Both the position numbers and the translations under genes were made by a program. The notes under the pieces are model-generated. The model saw only the letters and a program-made list of their open reading frames with translations. It did no database searches and was not told the DNA's origin. From NCBI GenBank assembly GCA_034440615.1, contig JAOTOM010003181.1, positions 1-64,000 on the forward strand: a stretch of DNA of 64,000 nt, in the 5' to 3' direction. This document shows, in pieces, positions 34,145 to 45,125 of the stretch. The first letter of the stretch is position 1, and the number at the start of each line of letters is the position of its first letter. Source of the stretch: Ashinkailepas kermadecensis. Lineage: Eukaryota; Arthropoda; Thecostraca; Neolepadidae.

Positions 34145-36250
34145 TCAAGCCAGTATATTCCTGTTGGCGCAAAAAGCGAGCTTCGAGCGGATCAGACTAC
34201 GATACAGCGGGTGTAGTGTCTTTCTATCAGCACCGTATGACGTATGAGATACACACTTCAATATTGCAATTGCTTTAAAACATTTGTCTCTGAGTGTTTT
34301 GATATGTTCTATGTACGTAAGACGATGGTCAAACTGCACACCAAGAATACGAGCCACTGGTGCTGTAGGCACATCTTGCCCGTACAATCTCAGCGCCATG
34401 TCCTGGGAGTTACACCTACATCGACAGAAATGTACTGCAATTGTCTTCGCTATGGAAAATTTGATTCCATTTGTATGTCACCACTTCTCCAGGAGGGAAA
34501 TTGCAAGTTGCAGCTGTCGTTCCATAAGATGAGTTGACGAGCTGTGCGACCAGATAGCAAAATCGTCAGCAAAAAGAGACCGTCCAATTGATGAGGGGAG
34601 TAAGTCGCCGACATCGTTCATAATAAGAGAAAAGAGAGAAGTAATCGGGACGCCGCCCTGGGGAACTCCCTCGACTTGGTGCATCCAACCTGAAGACTGG
34701 CTACCTATAATCACAGAAAACTGTCTGCCATGAAGTGTTTTTTAAACATGCTCAAAGCTCCACGGAGTCCGTACTGATGGATCTTCAGCAGGATCCGATG
34801 TCTCCTCCAGGTGGTGTCAAATGCGCTCTCAATGTCGTAAAACACTGTCCCCAAATGCCTGTTCTTCGAAAAAACCACACGAATCTCTGTGTCCAGCTTT
34901 AAGACGTTGTCTACCGTATTGCGGTTTTTACGAAAACCGCACAGGTCGTTGGTTGAAATGTTCTTGGCTTCTCGGAACCAAGTCAGTCGAAGGCTAACCA
35001 TTCTCTTCATAAGCTTACACAGTGATGAAGTGAGCGATTTCGGACGGCAGTAAGTGGGGTCGTTGCCTCTTTTAACGGGCTTTAGTATCGGTATTATTAT
35101 TGCTTTCCGCCAGGCGGATGGGAAACATCCCTTGGTCCACAGTCTATTGAAAATAGTGAGAACATTTCTTGCGCACGTCGGTAGGTGCTGTAGCATTTCA
35201 TTGTGTACTGCGTCCGGTCCCTCAGACACACTTCAAATCGCTGAGTGCGGAGGTGAGCTCAGCCTGAGTAAACGGCAGGTCGTAGTGACGTTGTTCACTT
35301 GTGTTAACACTGATCTCATCCTTCTGACACCGGGCACGGTGCTGCAGGAAATTTGGATCAGCGTGTTCGCTACGCTTCGCAATAGCATGAACAAAGTGGT
35401 TGGCTACCTCGCCCGGATCAGTTATGATATTTCCTTTAATGTTAAAGGCCGGTAGTGGGACTGAATTAAGCTGACCAGAAGTCCTTTTTATTCGTGACCA
35501 TACTTTGGATGTTGGTGTTGTTCGGCTAATCCTCCCTATATATGCTCGCCAGGATGAACGTTTCGCGACACGTCGAGCCAGTTCCCTGGCCTTTTTAAAC
35601 ACTAGCATATTCGCCATAGTGCTGTGCTTGCTGGACTCCTTGATAGCCCGCTTGCGGGCGCAGATAGCCTGTTTGCATTCCTCAGTCCACCAGGGAACTG
35701 GAATACGGCGCGGGGTGCCAGAGGTGCGTGGAATGCACTTATTGGCGCGCTGGAGAAGTCGTGATGTAAAATCTTCCACACTAGTACAGTGATTTTCAAT
35801 GTCGGTTGTAAAAGCCATTTGTGCCCGAGAGTCGAAACCAATCTAATTTGCCTTCCTCAAGTTCCAACGTAGCGGCCGCACTCCCAGAACGACGCATCTC
35901 CGAAAAGTCAACCATATCGTATAGTGGTCACTTCCGAGGCAGTCATCATGGACAGACCATTTGAACTGCTGAGTCAGTTCGGGGTTGGCTATACTCAAGT
36001 CTAATGCTGAAGTCCGGCCCGATGGCAGCGCCAGATGGGTGTGCGCACCTGTGTTTAGGAGGCAGAGTGGCTCGTCCAAGATTAAAGCCTCCAGGATTCG
36101 ACTCCCTGTGCTGATATCTGAGCAGCCCCAGGCAGTGTGGTGGGCGTTGAAGTCTGCAGTTTGCAGTACTGGTGGTGGAATCTCCGTCAGTAGCTGTTTC
36201 AGCTCCGCGGTAGGGAACGAGGTTCCTGGAGGCAGGTACAGGGAACACAG
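34145..36250 (-). pseudogene. LINE ORF2: endonuclease C-terminal part, RT
   Basis: From right to left: TADFNAHHTAWGCSDIS (about 36150, with the endonuclease Asp and Asn), SIANPELTQQF and LGSDHYTIWLTF (the His of the active site), then a linker with PVPWWTEECKQAICARKRA (35680). RT blocks follow: IIIPILKPVKRGNDPTYCRP, SLCKLMKRMV, LCGFRKNRNTVDN and FYDIESAFDTTWR (35120-34840); GVPQGGVPITSLFSLIMNDV and SLFADDFAIW with the intact FADD catalytic pair (34660-34560); and the thumb VARILGVQFDHRLTYIEHIK. Frameshifts near 35220, 34710 and 34450 separate the frames. The arrangement is that of jockey-superfamily elements of arthropods. The product would nick DNA and reverse-transcribe the element RNA. Confidence 0.85.
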
Positions 36251-38089
36251 GTCTACTTATCCTTTTTGTTTGTTGTTGTGTTTGTGCTTTTCACGGTGGA
36301 ACGGTTCCTGGGGCAGGTACAGGTTATGCGACGGTCGTTAAGCCGGGGCCCTCCAATATCGTTTGACAACCGGTGACGTCACATGGGCTGGACAATTGCT
36401 CAGTCCCGTAGGCGCTCCAGCCAAACTTCCGTGTTTTCCACACGACATTTCCGATCTTAAATACCATCAAAATGGGACAAAATCGAGTTCATTTGAAAGC
36501 TTGAAGAATATTGTCCACGAATATGAGCCTTATTTTTCCCTAACACTAGGACTTTCTGCTTGGACCCGCGCTGGCTGCATTCATGTCGAGCGCCGAAGGA
36601 ATCGCGCGGTGCCACGGGTAGTAGCAGTATGATGAGACAGGCCAACTGAAGATCACAGCTGGGAAGGAGGGGTAGGAGCAAGTAAGAGATAACTGTTGCA
36701 ACATAATTCCTCCCCACTCGGTTCAGGGGCGTGAACAAGGGTGGGGGCACTGGAGGCATGTGCCTCCCATGGGAATGTGACCCAAAATTCAATATCCAGT
36801 GTATTGAAGCTTATAATATTGGTTTGAATACACACAGACATGTTTCAACCCACTTTCAACACCATTTCGGAATTAGAGAAGACCACAGATATAATTATAA
36901 TGCTGTTCTCCAACATTACTACCAGGTATTCCTACCAAATGCTAAATTTATTTGCTATCTCAGAAAAAATGCACTTTACTTGTCATAAAAGAGGTGGCTT
37001 CGTGATTTAGTAATCTTTTTAGCCATGCATGGCCACAGATCCTTTTCTTAATAGCATCTTTTGTACTGCAGTTGGTCCAATTTTTATCTCAAGTGCACTC
37101 AGTGTGCCTTTTCATTTAGGGGTCATGGGTCTCTGTGAACCAGCTGATGCACACAGTGCACCTCAAGTTACTAAAATTTACAGTCTAGGATGTGACCATG
37201 CAGAAAGAATGCTCCAATGCATATGCACTCCAGTAAGAAAATGACATTAATTATGCGTGGTAATTCACAAGCAAATTGAATTGACAAAAACATCATAGTT
37301 GGAAATGAGGATATTTCCATCAAAAGGTTCGGATAGATTAGGTTAGGTTTTGCTGCATTTTTAAAACATTTATTTTTATGCTATGCTACCTAAATGGAAG
37401 CCCTTTTTGTGTTATTTTGCTCACAACCTGAAAAGTAAGCATTTGCACCGAAAATGAGTGATCTCAACATCTTAGTCACCTTCATAAATATTGCATGGGA
37501 ATGATAAATTCCTAGGATTCATAAAACACATTAAACATAAATTTACCGGTAAGCCTAGGTTCATATTTTGCAAATCCAGCTATGGTTTCAATTTCAATTC
37601 GTGAAACTTTAAGGGTTATGAATGATAACAGGTTGAAGATTGTTGTATCCCATGAACTGAAGACATTCTGCACCACTTAAGAGTATGTTCAATAACCTAG
37701 GAATCCAAACAATATTCATCAGCCTCATATTTCAATTTCCAATGCCAACAATCAGAAACACCGTATGCCCAACCACAACAACACTCTGATGTCTTCGCTG
37801 CGCCACAGATGAATCTAAGCCAGGTTTTAAAACGTATTTGGAATGTTTACGTAACGTCACCGTATATACCCAAATCCTGGTAGATTCTACTAGAAATCTC
37901 GCACATACCTGCCTACGTCATTAGGGCTGGAACTAGAAAACCTACTAGATTCCGTAGTACCCTTTAATATTAGTACCCAGGGTTAAGCGTCACCTGCGCT
38001 GCGACTGCTTGCAAAGGTGTTCGGAGGGCCAGCTCACGTGTTGGTATACTGTGGCGGACGGCAAGTAGCACGCCTCCATGCAAAATGTT
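36251..38089. other. Insert inside the LINE endonuclease, content unknown
   Basis: About 1.8 kb separates the two halves of the endonuclease. It starts with a short local duplication (GTTCCTGG then GCAGGTACAGG occurs at 36225 and again at 36303). No coding region, terminal inverted repeat or target duplication could be identified. Confidence 0.5.
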
Positions 38090-38260
38090 TGTAGTGTACA
38101 TCGCTACGGTACACAGTGTAACATTTGAGTTTCACTATCCGCTGGTGCTAGCTTTGTATTTTGGATACAGATGGCTGCAGGGTTGTACCGATTTAAAACG
38201 GTCACAAGATCGAAAACGGGAGTATTCAGGCCCCGGCAGTTCCACTGTAAAATGGCCGTA
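38090..38260 (-). pseudogene. LINE ORF2 endonuclease N-terminus
   Basis: The minus strand reads LQWNCRGLNTPVFDLVTVLN, then RYNPAAICIQNTKL, the conserved start of AP-type LINE endonucleases (the Asn of QWNCRG and the metal-binding position usually occupied by Glu in CLQETKL, here Asn). It runs into foreign DNA at about 38090. It follows ORF1 with a short spacer, as expected for this class. The Glu-to-Asn change would itself be damaging. Confidence 0.75.
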
Positions 38261-38299
38261 CAAGTAGCCAGTTAAAACGAGTTAAAACGACGGAGTGAC

Positions 38300-40235
38300 T
38301 AATAGAGTGGTCACTGCAACATGGTGGATCAATAGTGGGTCCGTGATCTTCCCCTAGGGCTTGCTCCGTCGGTAGGGGATGCCTGTCAAGGTGGAGCTCG
38401 CTTCCTGCCTCTGGTCGGGGATGGGGATGCCGGAGCATCGCTCCCACGTGGTGGGATGGGTGGTTGGATGTGAAGTGTTTCAGCGGGAGCTGAGGAACCT
38501 CCAGGTGCCGATGTCGACTGAATCGTTAGCTGGGAGGTATGGGCTCTCGGCCGTACGCTCAGAGACGCGTTGCGGCTCGCGCGTCCTACCGGTCCCAGGT
38601 CCGGGGCTGCTTGGCGAGCACTGGCCGTCGGGTTTCGTGCCACTGATGGAGGCGTGACAGGGATGTGACGCGATGATGTACCGTAAAGCGTCGGAGGGGG
38701 AGGGGGAGGAGTTGATTGTGGTGATGCGGGAGTGGGATGGGTTACTTTGGATGTGGAAATAGTGGGTGTGGTGGATGAGGTGTTCGGGGGTTTAGCGTTT
38801 TTTTTTGGCACGCTGTGCCGGGGTCCACTCGTCTCCTTCCTTTTGTGCCTCCATCCCAGAGACCTCAGAAGGCCGTGGTTGTTCTCGGGTTGGCGTTTCT
38901 TTGGCTTGCTCCGGCCTGGACGATCGAACTGTGTGTAGCAGCTCAGGTGTCTCCGACCCCGTGTAAGGAAGTGTGCACGTAAAAGCAAACGAACGTAACA
39001 AAGTGCTAAGTTGGGCAAGCAACTGCGTGGCGCTGATGGGCTGCTGTTGTGCGAAGTTGGTCAGGGTACTGCGAGTCATCTCGGCGTAAGACACTTTCGG
39101 ATGGCTTTCGTCGTATGCCTCGCGGGCTTGCCGAAAGGACAGATTCCTCGTACTTTTCAACGACAATATCTCTTTTTCCTTTATGTACTTTGGGCATGCT
39201 CGGTCAGAGGTGGTGTGTGGCACTTGTGCCCTACCACAGTTCACACACCACACATTCTGCGATTCGCACTTTTCAAGAGTGTGATCTGCTGATCCACATT
39301 TTTCACACGCAGGGTGGCCGCGGCAGTACCGAGTTGTATGGCCATACTGCTGGCATCGGAAGCACCTCATTGGATTCGGGACGAAAACCCGCACTTTTAC
39401 TCGTATGCAGCCTACTTGCATTGCTGATGGCAGTGCAGGTCAGTGGAGCTGAAAGTGATGATGTTGTTAGTCGGATGAAGTTCCCTTCTCCTCGCACCTT
39501 CATGCTCTGCGCTTCTACCGCACCATATTCTGTCAATCCGTCAACTATCTCAGCTTCCGAGACGTCCCACAGATAATAACAGTTGATCACCCCTTTGCAA
39601 AAGTTCTTCGTATTGTGGTTCAACTTATATTGGAATGGCGATGTCTCTAGTGCCATCTGGGGTTCGTATGCTATAAATGAACTTCTCTATGCCTAAAGCC
39701 CTCTTTGCGTCCTCTTGATTTCAAAACTCCACCTTTATCCCTTCTAACCGTATTTTGCCGCAGCGCGTGACGGTCCCGAGGCGGTCACTTCCTCTCTTAC
39801 GCTGGAAGGGCGAGAGAGATGACAGGGTCTTTTCTGGGTCAATGGATTTAAATATTAAAATGCGTGGTATAGATCTCTTTGACGTCGACGTCGTACTCGT
39901 GTGACCCAGGTACCAGTCTCTGCTTGATGGATTGCGCGGGGAACATGTAGGGCGGTATGTCTCTGCCGGTGTCGGATTGGTGGTGCGACTTCCACTGGGC
40001 AAGTCGGTGTTCTGGTCCCCTTGGGGCCCAGGGACGTCAGGGCGGGATGGGTACTGGGAAGGGAATGGGGGAAGGGCGGTGGGGACTGCGTGAGCCACCG
40101 GAAGCACCTCCGTGCTTCCAAGCCCCTTATCGGGGCGGCTGTGGTAACCCGAGGGAGCGCCATGTTCCTAGCCAGCCGAGTAACGAGGCTGACCCCACTG
40201 CGGGGGTATCTGCATCGGTTGTTACCTTCCAACAC
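38300..40235 (-). pseudogene. LINE ORF1 (gag-like) with three zinc knuckles
   Basis: The N-terminal part (about 40107-39721) ends in RILIFKSIDPEKTLSSLSPF and CGKIRLEGIKVEF. The middle (39656-39303) has CKGVINCYYLWDVSEAEIVD, resembling the RRM-like or gag core of jockey ORF1. After a frameshift near 39420, the frame 39421-38792 carries three CCHC-type knuckles: CFRCQQYGHTTRYC, CEKCGSADHTLEKC and CVNCGRAQVPHTTSDRAC. A proline-rich, low-complexity tail (to about 38386) follows. The protein would bind the element RNA. Two frameshifts make it non-functional. It is upstream of ORF2 in the same orientation. Confidence 0.82.
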
Positions 40236-41314
40236 TAGATTATCTGCAGAAAGTTGCTGGAAAGGTCAAATCGTTCATTTTTACTCCTAAGGTACTCCTC
40301 ATGATCTGAGCAATTTAATGAGATTAAAAATTATTGGTTTCGAGCCTTGAAAGAAGAATGAGAATACTTAGAACCTGAGAATGGAATTGCGCGTTTGCAA
40401 CGACACGGATAACCACGCTATAATAGTTTGACTTGCTGTGTTATTTATGGATACTGGTGCTGGTATATCGAAGATACAGCACTGTTTTCGAACGCTGGGA
40501 ACATTTTGCAGACGATCTACAGTAAAACTGTCGAGTTTTGACGGACTTCGAAATTCGAGTAAGTGTCACTTTTAAGCCATACTGGCCCATTGTTCAGTGG
40601 CAGATTCAGAATTAGACCAAGGGGCATGCAGCTTTCTGGTGTCCAATGGACAATGATACCACCGGGGGAAATTGGGGGGGTATTGGATCAGAAAATGTCG
40701 GCTATATCATAGTATCGTACCAATAATATGGGTACGTAATGCAACCGGCCTTATCGGACCAGTTGCATAGCTGGCAGGGGTGTAAGATCCTATTCAGCTG
40801 GGAGGTCTCCAGCCTCCCGAACTTGCAGCTCAGGCCCCAACTTTGGAAGTCAAACCCATAAATATTCAAGCAGTGCTGCATAAATGTCGAATACGACATA
40901 TTACTCGTGTAGGCGTAAGATTGCCAAACAATATAATGAGTGGTGATATTCTCGCGGTTCTTCTAAGCTTTTTTTTTGGCATGGTGGTGACTGTTCATGG
41001 TGACTGTTCATGGTGGTGGTATGGTGGTGACGGATCAGCCCCCCCTCCCCCAACTGTTATTGCGATCCTACATCCCTGATAGCTGGTAGTAGTCTTCGTG
41101 GGTTCTGTGGCTTCGAGACAGTTTGCAGCACATATCTTTCAATCAATCTAGACCGCTTGAGGATGATTATTCTTGTCAACGTGATACCAGTGGCGGGGCC
41201 AGTGGGAACGGTAAACGGATTTCTTCAAGGTTCAATCAACGTTTACAAATTTAGCGATATTGTGTGTGATGCATACTGCATGTCGGATGGTAATCTATTA
41301 ACGCTTTTCTGCAG
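40236..41314. other. Unassigned; SINE body fragment near 40745-40775
   Basis: The words CGGCCTTATCGGACCAGTTG near 40750 match the complement of the SINE body at 41600 and 9985. A GGTGGTGACTG-type short repeat lies at 40980-41030. No gene was recognised. Confidence 0.45.
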
Positions 41315-41599
41315 GGTCATCATGCCAAAATGTGAATTGGCAACAGATGAAGACGAAAAATTGCTGCAGGACCTTCAACCATATGAATTGCCGTATAACA
41401 CGTCATACCAATCTCGCGAAGAAAAGCAAGAGAAGAAAAATTCGATGAGAGAAATTGCTCGGCGTTTGAAGAGTGTGATGGTAAGTACTTCAAAAGACGA
41501 GAGTTTAAGTGCAGTCAGTGCACGTTAGGACGAGAGTTTAACGTGCAGTCAGTGCACGTTAAGACGATAGTTTAACGTTCAGTCAGTGCACGCTAAACT

Positions 41600-41790
41600 C
41601 TGCAGCTCCGGTAGCTTGTCCCTGGCCTTATCTGACCAGTTGCAAACTGATGCTCCGAACCTGGGGCCAAATGCGAACGCGTGAGGCGCCTCGAACCCGG
41701 TTTTGTCAGGGCAGGGGAGACCAACGCAGGCCATCGCTCCAACCAACTGAGCTACAGAGGCGGTTTGTTGACCGACGATCTGTCAAAATG
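41600..41790 (-). mobile_element. tRNA-derived SINE, minus strand
   Basis: The minus strand starts with CCTCTGTAGCTCAGTTGGTT (A box), has GGTTCGAGGC (B box), then GCGTTCGCATTTGGCCCC and CAACTGGTCAGATAAGGCC, matching the plus-strand copy at 9848-10045 throughout. It lies in the intron-like gap of the MADF-like gene. Confidence 0.8.
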
Positions 41791-42626
41791 GACCGATGCC
41801 CTGCTCGTCTGTTAGAAGCTCACGGGTTCGCGACTTAACTGGTTCAAAGAATGTGCTGAGCATCATCCCCTGTTGGGGTATAACACTACTTTTGTACGAT
41901 TCCAGATGACGTAGTTCTCAAGCGGAGGGATCAACTAAAAGACTGATACAGGCGGCAACCCCAAAACTTGACAAAGCCGCAACCCAGCGGAATTGGTCGC
42001 CACGACGCGACTGTCGGGGCAGCTCCAGCTGGTGTTTGTATGGTGTGGCCGACTCGATTTTGTGGCGCCACGTCGGCGGCCGCCGGGAGTAAGTGCTACA
42101 TGAAAGTAGTAAGTTGGAATTGCAAGGTTTGAGACCCCTGTCCCTCGTCTTTCCAAACGGCGAGAGATAGAAACGTGAAGCGAAAACCAACGAGCTGCTT
42201 GTGATCAGATCTGTTATTGATACCCAATTCTATGCACTTCTGGGGTGCCACACGTTGACATCCCTCCTCAGTTGGCTAGTCTTCTTTCGCAAATGTTAAT
42301 AATTTCATGATGAATATGGCCCTGCGTGAAACCAATAACTGATAAGTAGTTTAAATATTCAACATAGTATTCATGAGTTTGTTAGCATAATATATCATAA
42401 ATTGTTGCAGTGGAGGTGACAGCATCAATGTCGCTCAAAAAGACAATGCAGACACTAAAAAATCAGACCAAGAGGCTGTGTCAAGTCAGACCAAGAGTAG
42501 CCCAGCAGCCTGCCATTTTTTAGCAGTCCTCTAGACGAAGCCATCTTCGTGTGGCCGGACGACACGGCGTCAGAGTTGGTCGCCGGCACTGCTGGTAGCC
42601 CTACTGCTGCTGAGTCCGGCCCGTCG

Positions 42627-42941
42627 ACTGGAGGGTCCGGCTCGTCAGTTGGCGGGTCCGGCTCGTCAGCTGGCGGGTCCGGCTCGTCAGCTGGCGGGTC
42701 CGGCTCGTCAGTTGGCGGGTCCGGCTCGTCAGCTGGCGGGTCCGGCTCGTCAGCTGGCGGGTCCGGCTCGTCAGTTGGCGGGTCCGGCTCGTCAGTTGGC
42801 GGGCCCGGCTCGTCAGTTGGCGGGTCCGGCTCGTCAGCTGGCGGGTCCGGCTCGTCAGTTGGCGGGTCCGGCTCGTCAGCTGGCGGGTCCGGCTCGTCAG
42901 TTGGCGGGTCCGGCTCGTCAGCTGGCGGGTCCGGCTCGTCG
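42627..42941 (+). repeat. 21-bp minisatellite, 15 copies, in coding linker
   Basis: Fifteen units of GTTGGCGGGTCCGGCTCGTC plus A, varying mainly at the first codon (Val or Ala). Being a multiple of three it keeps the frame, giving GGSGSSV or GGSGSSA on the plus strand. The antisense strand reads DEPDPPA or DEPDPPT, also open. Confidence 0.93.
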
Positions 42942-43560
42942 GCTACCGGACGACAACGGTCCATGTCGCCATGGGAACTCCGCCGATCCCGTAAGGAGGC
43001 GTAGAGAGAAAAAGTGGTCTTTGAACGACTGGAAGCGAGATTCTGTTAATGCTTGGAGGCCGAGAAAGCAACAGAGAACGATCGTGTTTTCGCATTTTCC
43101 AATTACGCAGCTGGTGCTATGAGGGGTGTTCCCGCTCCGTTGCAGATAGAGGCAGAGTACGCCATTTTGTATGTTTTGCGAAATGTTCAAACTCGTCAGT
43201 ATTAGTATTGTAAAAACAAACTGCTGCTTGTAAGTGTAGTACGTAATTGTCATGACTTCACCTGTGAACTGTAAATATGAACTATGAAAAGAAACACATG
43301 TATTTCCGAGTCAAATATTGCGAAAGTTTGTTTATGGCGCTATGTTACCGAGAATGCAGGTTTCTTGCAACAGTTCAACCGTAAATTGCACTGATTCCTG
43401 GAACGATGCACGCTATATAACAATCATTTTTAATCAATATGAATGAGCAGCGAATCAACGAATCAGCACCACGTCGTGAAGCATAGCCGGCTCAGCAGCC
43501 CACTGTTGAGGGCCCATGGTTGATGACGTTACCGTTGCATCATAAGCGCGTCATTCTGTG

Positions 43561-43722
43561 CGCAGCGAGACACGGATCGGACGAGACACAGCGAGACACG
43601 GATCGGACCAGACACAGCGAGACACGGATCTGACGAGACACAGCGAGACACGGATCTGACAAGACACAGCGAGACACGGATCGGACGAGCCACAGCGAGA
43701 CACGGATCGGACCCAGTTGTCC
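43561..43722. repeat. 26-bp minisatellite, about six copies
   Basis: Units of GAGACACGGATCGGACGAGA plus CACAGC, with GGATCTGAC and GAGCCACAGC variants. No coding role is apparent. Confidence 0.9.
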
Positions 43723-44025
43723 GTGACGCACGACCACATCCTGACAGGCAGCCGCACCTTCCGGCGACAAAAGGGAGTGAGCGAACCTTTCCCTCAGGTC
43801 GGGGCCACCTCGAGCTGGACTGTTGGCTCCCGGGCGGCCGGTGTCTGCCAGGCTCTCAGCTGACCACTTTGCGAACCTGGATACGGCCTCATCACGCTCT
43901 GTCTTAACTGAAAGGTCTCGTCGCCCACAAACACATACCCTGTGTTTGTATTACACTCCCTGCACACTCAGTCGGCAGGTTCAGTCTGTCCTCACGGACA
44001 AACCGACCGCACAAACAAACCGAAA

Positions 44026-44345
44026 ATGCTTCCGGGACACAAGACCTCGACCTGGACGACAAACCAGTGGAAAGAGCACTGGGATTTCCACGACAAATTC
44101 ATATTCAACATCACGAAAACAGACAAACATAAAAAATGGCATCAGGAGACGGTGAACCTGAGCGTGGGTGACCTCGTGCCGATCGCAGAGGAGGGTGTGC
44201 TGCGTGGACACTGGCCGCTGGCCAGAGTGGTCCGTCCGATCCCCGGGTATGACGGCAGGGTGCGTGCTGCCGAGGTGAAGACAACTGGTGGGGTGTATAC
44301 GTGACCGACGTCTCGTCTCTGCCTGCTAGAGGCGAACGCCTGAGG
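44026..44345 (+). pseudogene. BEL/Pao retrotransposon polyprotein C-terminus fragment
   Basis: The plus-strand frame reads NQWKEHWDFHDKFIFNITK, then NLSVGDLVPIAEEGVLRGHW and PLARVVRPIPGYDGRVRAAE, VKTTGGVYT, a TGA, and PTSRLCLLEAN. The VGDLV, RGxWPLxRV and GxDGxVRxxxV blocks followed by RPxxKLCLLE are the hallmark of the C-terminal domain (DUF5641 type) after the integrase of BEL/Pao LTR retrotransposons. Only this last domain remains. The TGA replaces the usual Arg before Pro. No LTR was identified downstream, where a PLE begins. Confidence 0.75.
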
Positions 44346-44407
44346 CGTGACCAGGCGAATCGCGGACTGGTGTGTGAATCGGCGGCGGTTTCGTTTTCAT
44401 TGTGCTC

Positions 44408-44760
44408 CGGCTCGAAGGAAGGAATCCCTCCAGAAGGAATCCTCTGAGGAAGCCCGAGCCGATGGTCAATTGAAACCTTGGAGACTATGAATCTGGGGTA
44501 GAGCCTTTCCTGTCTGCAGTTGATGAGGAAGATGATCCGTTCTTCGACACGCCCTAGCTTTTGATGCAAAATTGCAAATTGGGCCATTTCTTCCGTGAGG
44601 TCGCCACTGTTATAACATTGTTTAATATAACGAAGAAGGTTGAGTGGTCGAAACGTTGAGTAATAAAGTATAACCTTTATCGTTACTTTTGATGTCAACT
44701 CAGCACCTCCTGGTATATTGAGGGTCGTATATTTTCTTTGCACGCAATGTCTAAAACCCA
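44408..44760. repeat. Rearranged PLE 5' pieces
   Basis: 44460-44635 encodes on the minus strand RYIKQCYNSGDLTEEMAQFA and LINCRQERLYPRFIVSKVSI, the same N-terminal PLE peptide as at 61740-61925. At about 44640 the sequence switches to the plus-strand terminal segment (GTCGAAACGTTGAGTAATAA). 44745-44790 then encodes the start MSKTQEHLRAIL on the plus strand. Confidence 0.75.
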
Positions 44761-44839
44761 GGAGCATCTAAGAGCCATTCTGTTGGCTCCAGATTCATTC
44801 TTTTGACCCCAGATTCATAGTCTCCAAGGTTTCAATTGA

Positions 44840-45125
44840 CCATCGGCTCGGGCTTCCTCAGAGGATTCCTTCTTGACATAGTTTGTTTCTGGTTTGGAGT
44901 TTCTGTGAGTGTCTGCACCACTGAGAAGGCTTTTCTGCATTCAACGTGTCTTTTTGCACGTTTTTTCCCGCGTGTTTTTTCAATTTTTTAAGATTGAGCT
45001 TTTTCATCCCTCCTGACGATGGCCCCTGGCCGAAACGTTGAGTAATAAAGTATAACCCTTATCGTTACTTTGGATGTCAACTCAGCACCTCCTGGTATAT
45101 TGAAAGTCGTATATTTTCTTTGCAC
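44840..45125 (+). repeat. PLE terminal segment (same family as 28840-29120)
   Basis: Full-length copy directly upstream of the PLE coding region, with a hammerhead core at 45013-45036 (CTGACGA, GGCC/GGCC, GAAAC). Confidence 0.85.
45013..45036 (+). ncRNA. Hammerhead-ribozyme core
   Basis: Same motif as at 29011-29034, all core positions conserved. Confidence 0.55.

Larger units (their letters stand above)
34145..40235 (-). mobile_element. Jockey-type LINE split by a 1.8-kb insertion
   Basis: Minus-strand order from right to left: ORF1 (40235-38300), the ORF2 endonuclease start (38260-38090), foreign DNA (38089-36251), the endonuclease C-terminal part, RT and thumb (36250-34145). The endonuclease is cut in the middle, so the two halves belong to one original copy. 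Frames are broken in several places. The 3' end is not defined. Confidence 0.8.
41322..43205 (+). pseudogene. MADF/BESS-like gene pieces with a minisatellite linker
   Basis: A candidate exon (41315-41480) lies between a TTCTGCAG acceptor and a GTAAGT donor and encodes, from the ATG at 41322, DEDEKLLQDLQPYELPYN and KKNSMREIARRLKSV, resembling the first half of a MADF (Myb/SANT-like) DNA-binding domain. Much further on, 42519-43002 is open: FSSPLDEAIFVWPDDTASEL, then a linker of 15 GGSGSS-type heptads. In the same frame after stops at 43002 and about 43045 comes CLEAEKATENDRVFAFSNYA and GAMRGVPAPLQIEAEYAILY, ending at the TAG at 43203, which resembles the C-terminal BESS-type interaction motif of such proteins. 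The middle of MADF is missing and a SINE lies between. It is either a pseudogene or a gene with unseen introns. Assignment rests on pattern only. Confidence 0.45.

Noticed and set aside
42455..42964. Antisense DEPDPP repeat protein
   Set aside because: The sense frame continues into BESS-like sequence, whereas the antisense frame has no recognisable flanking domain; it is kept only as an observation.
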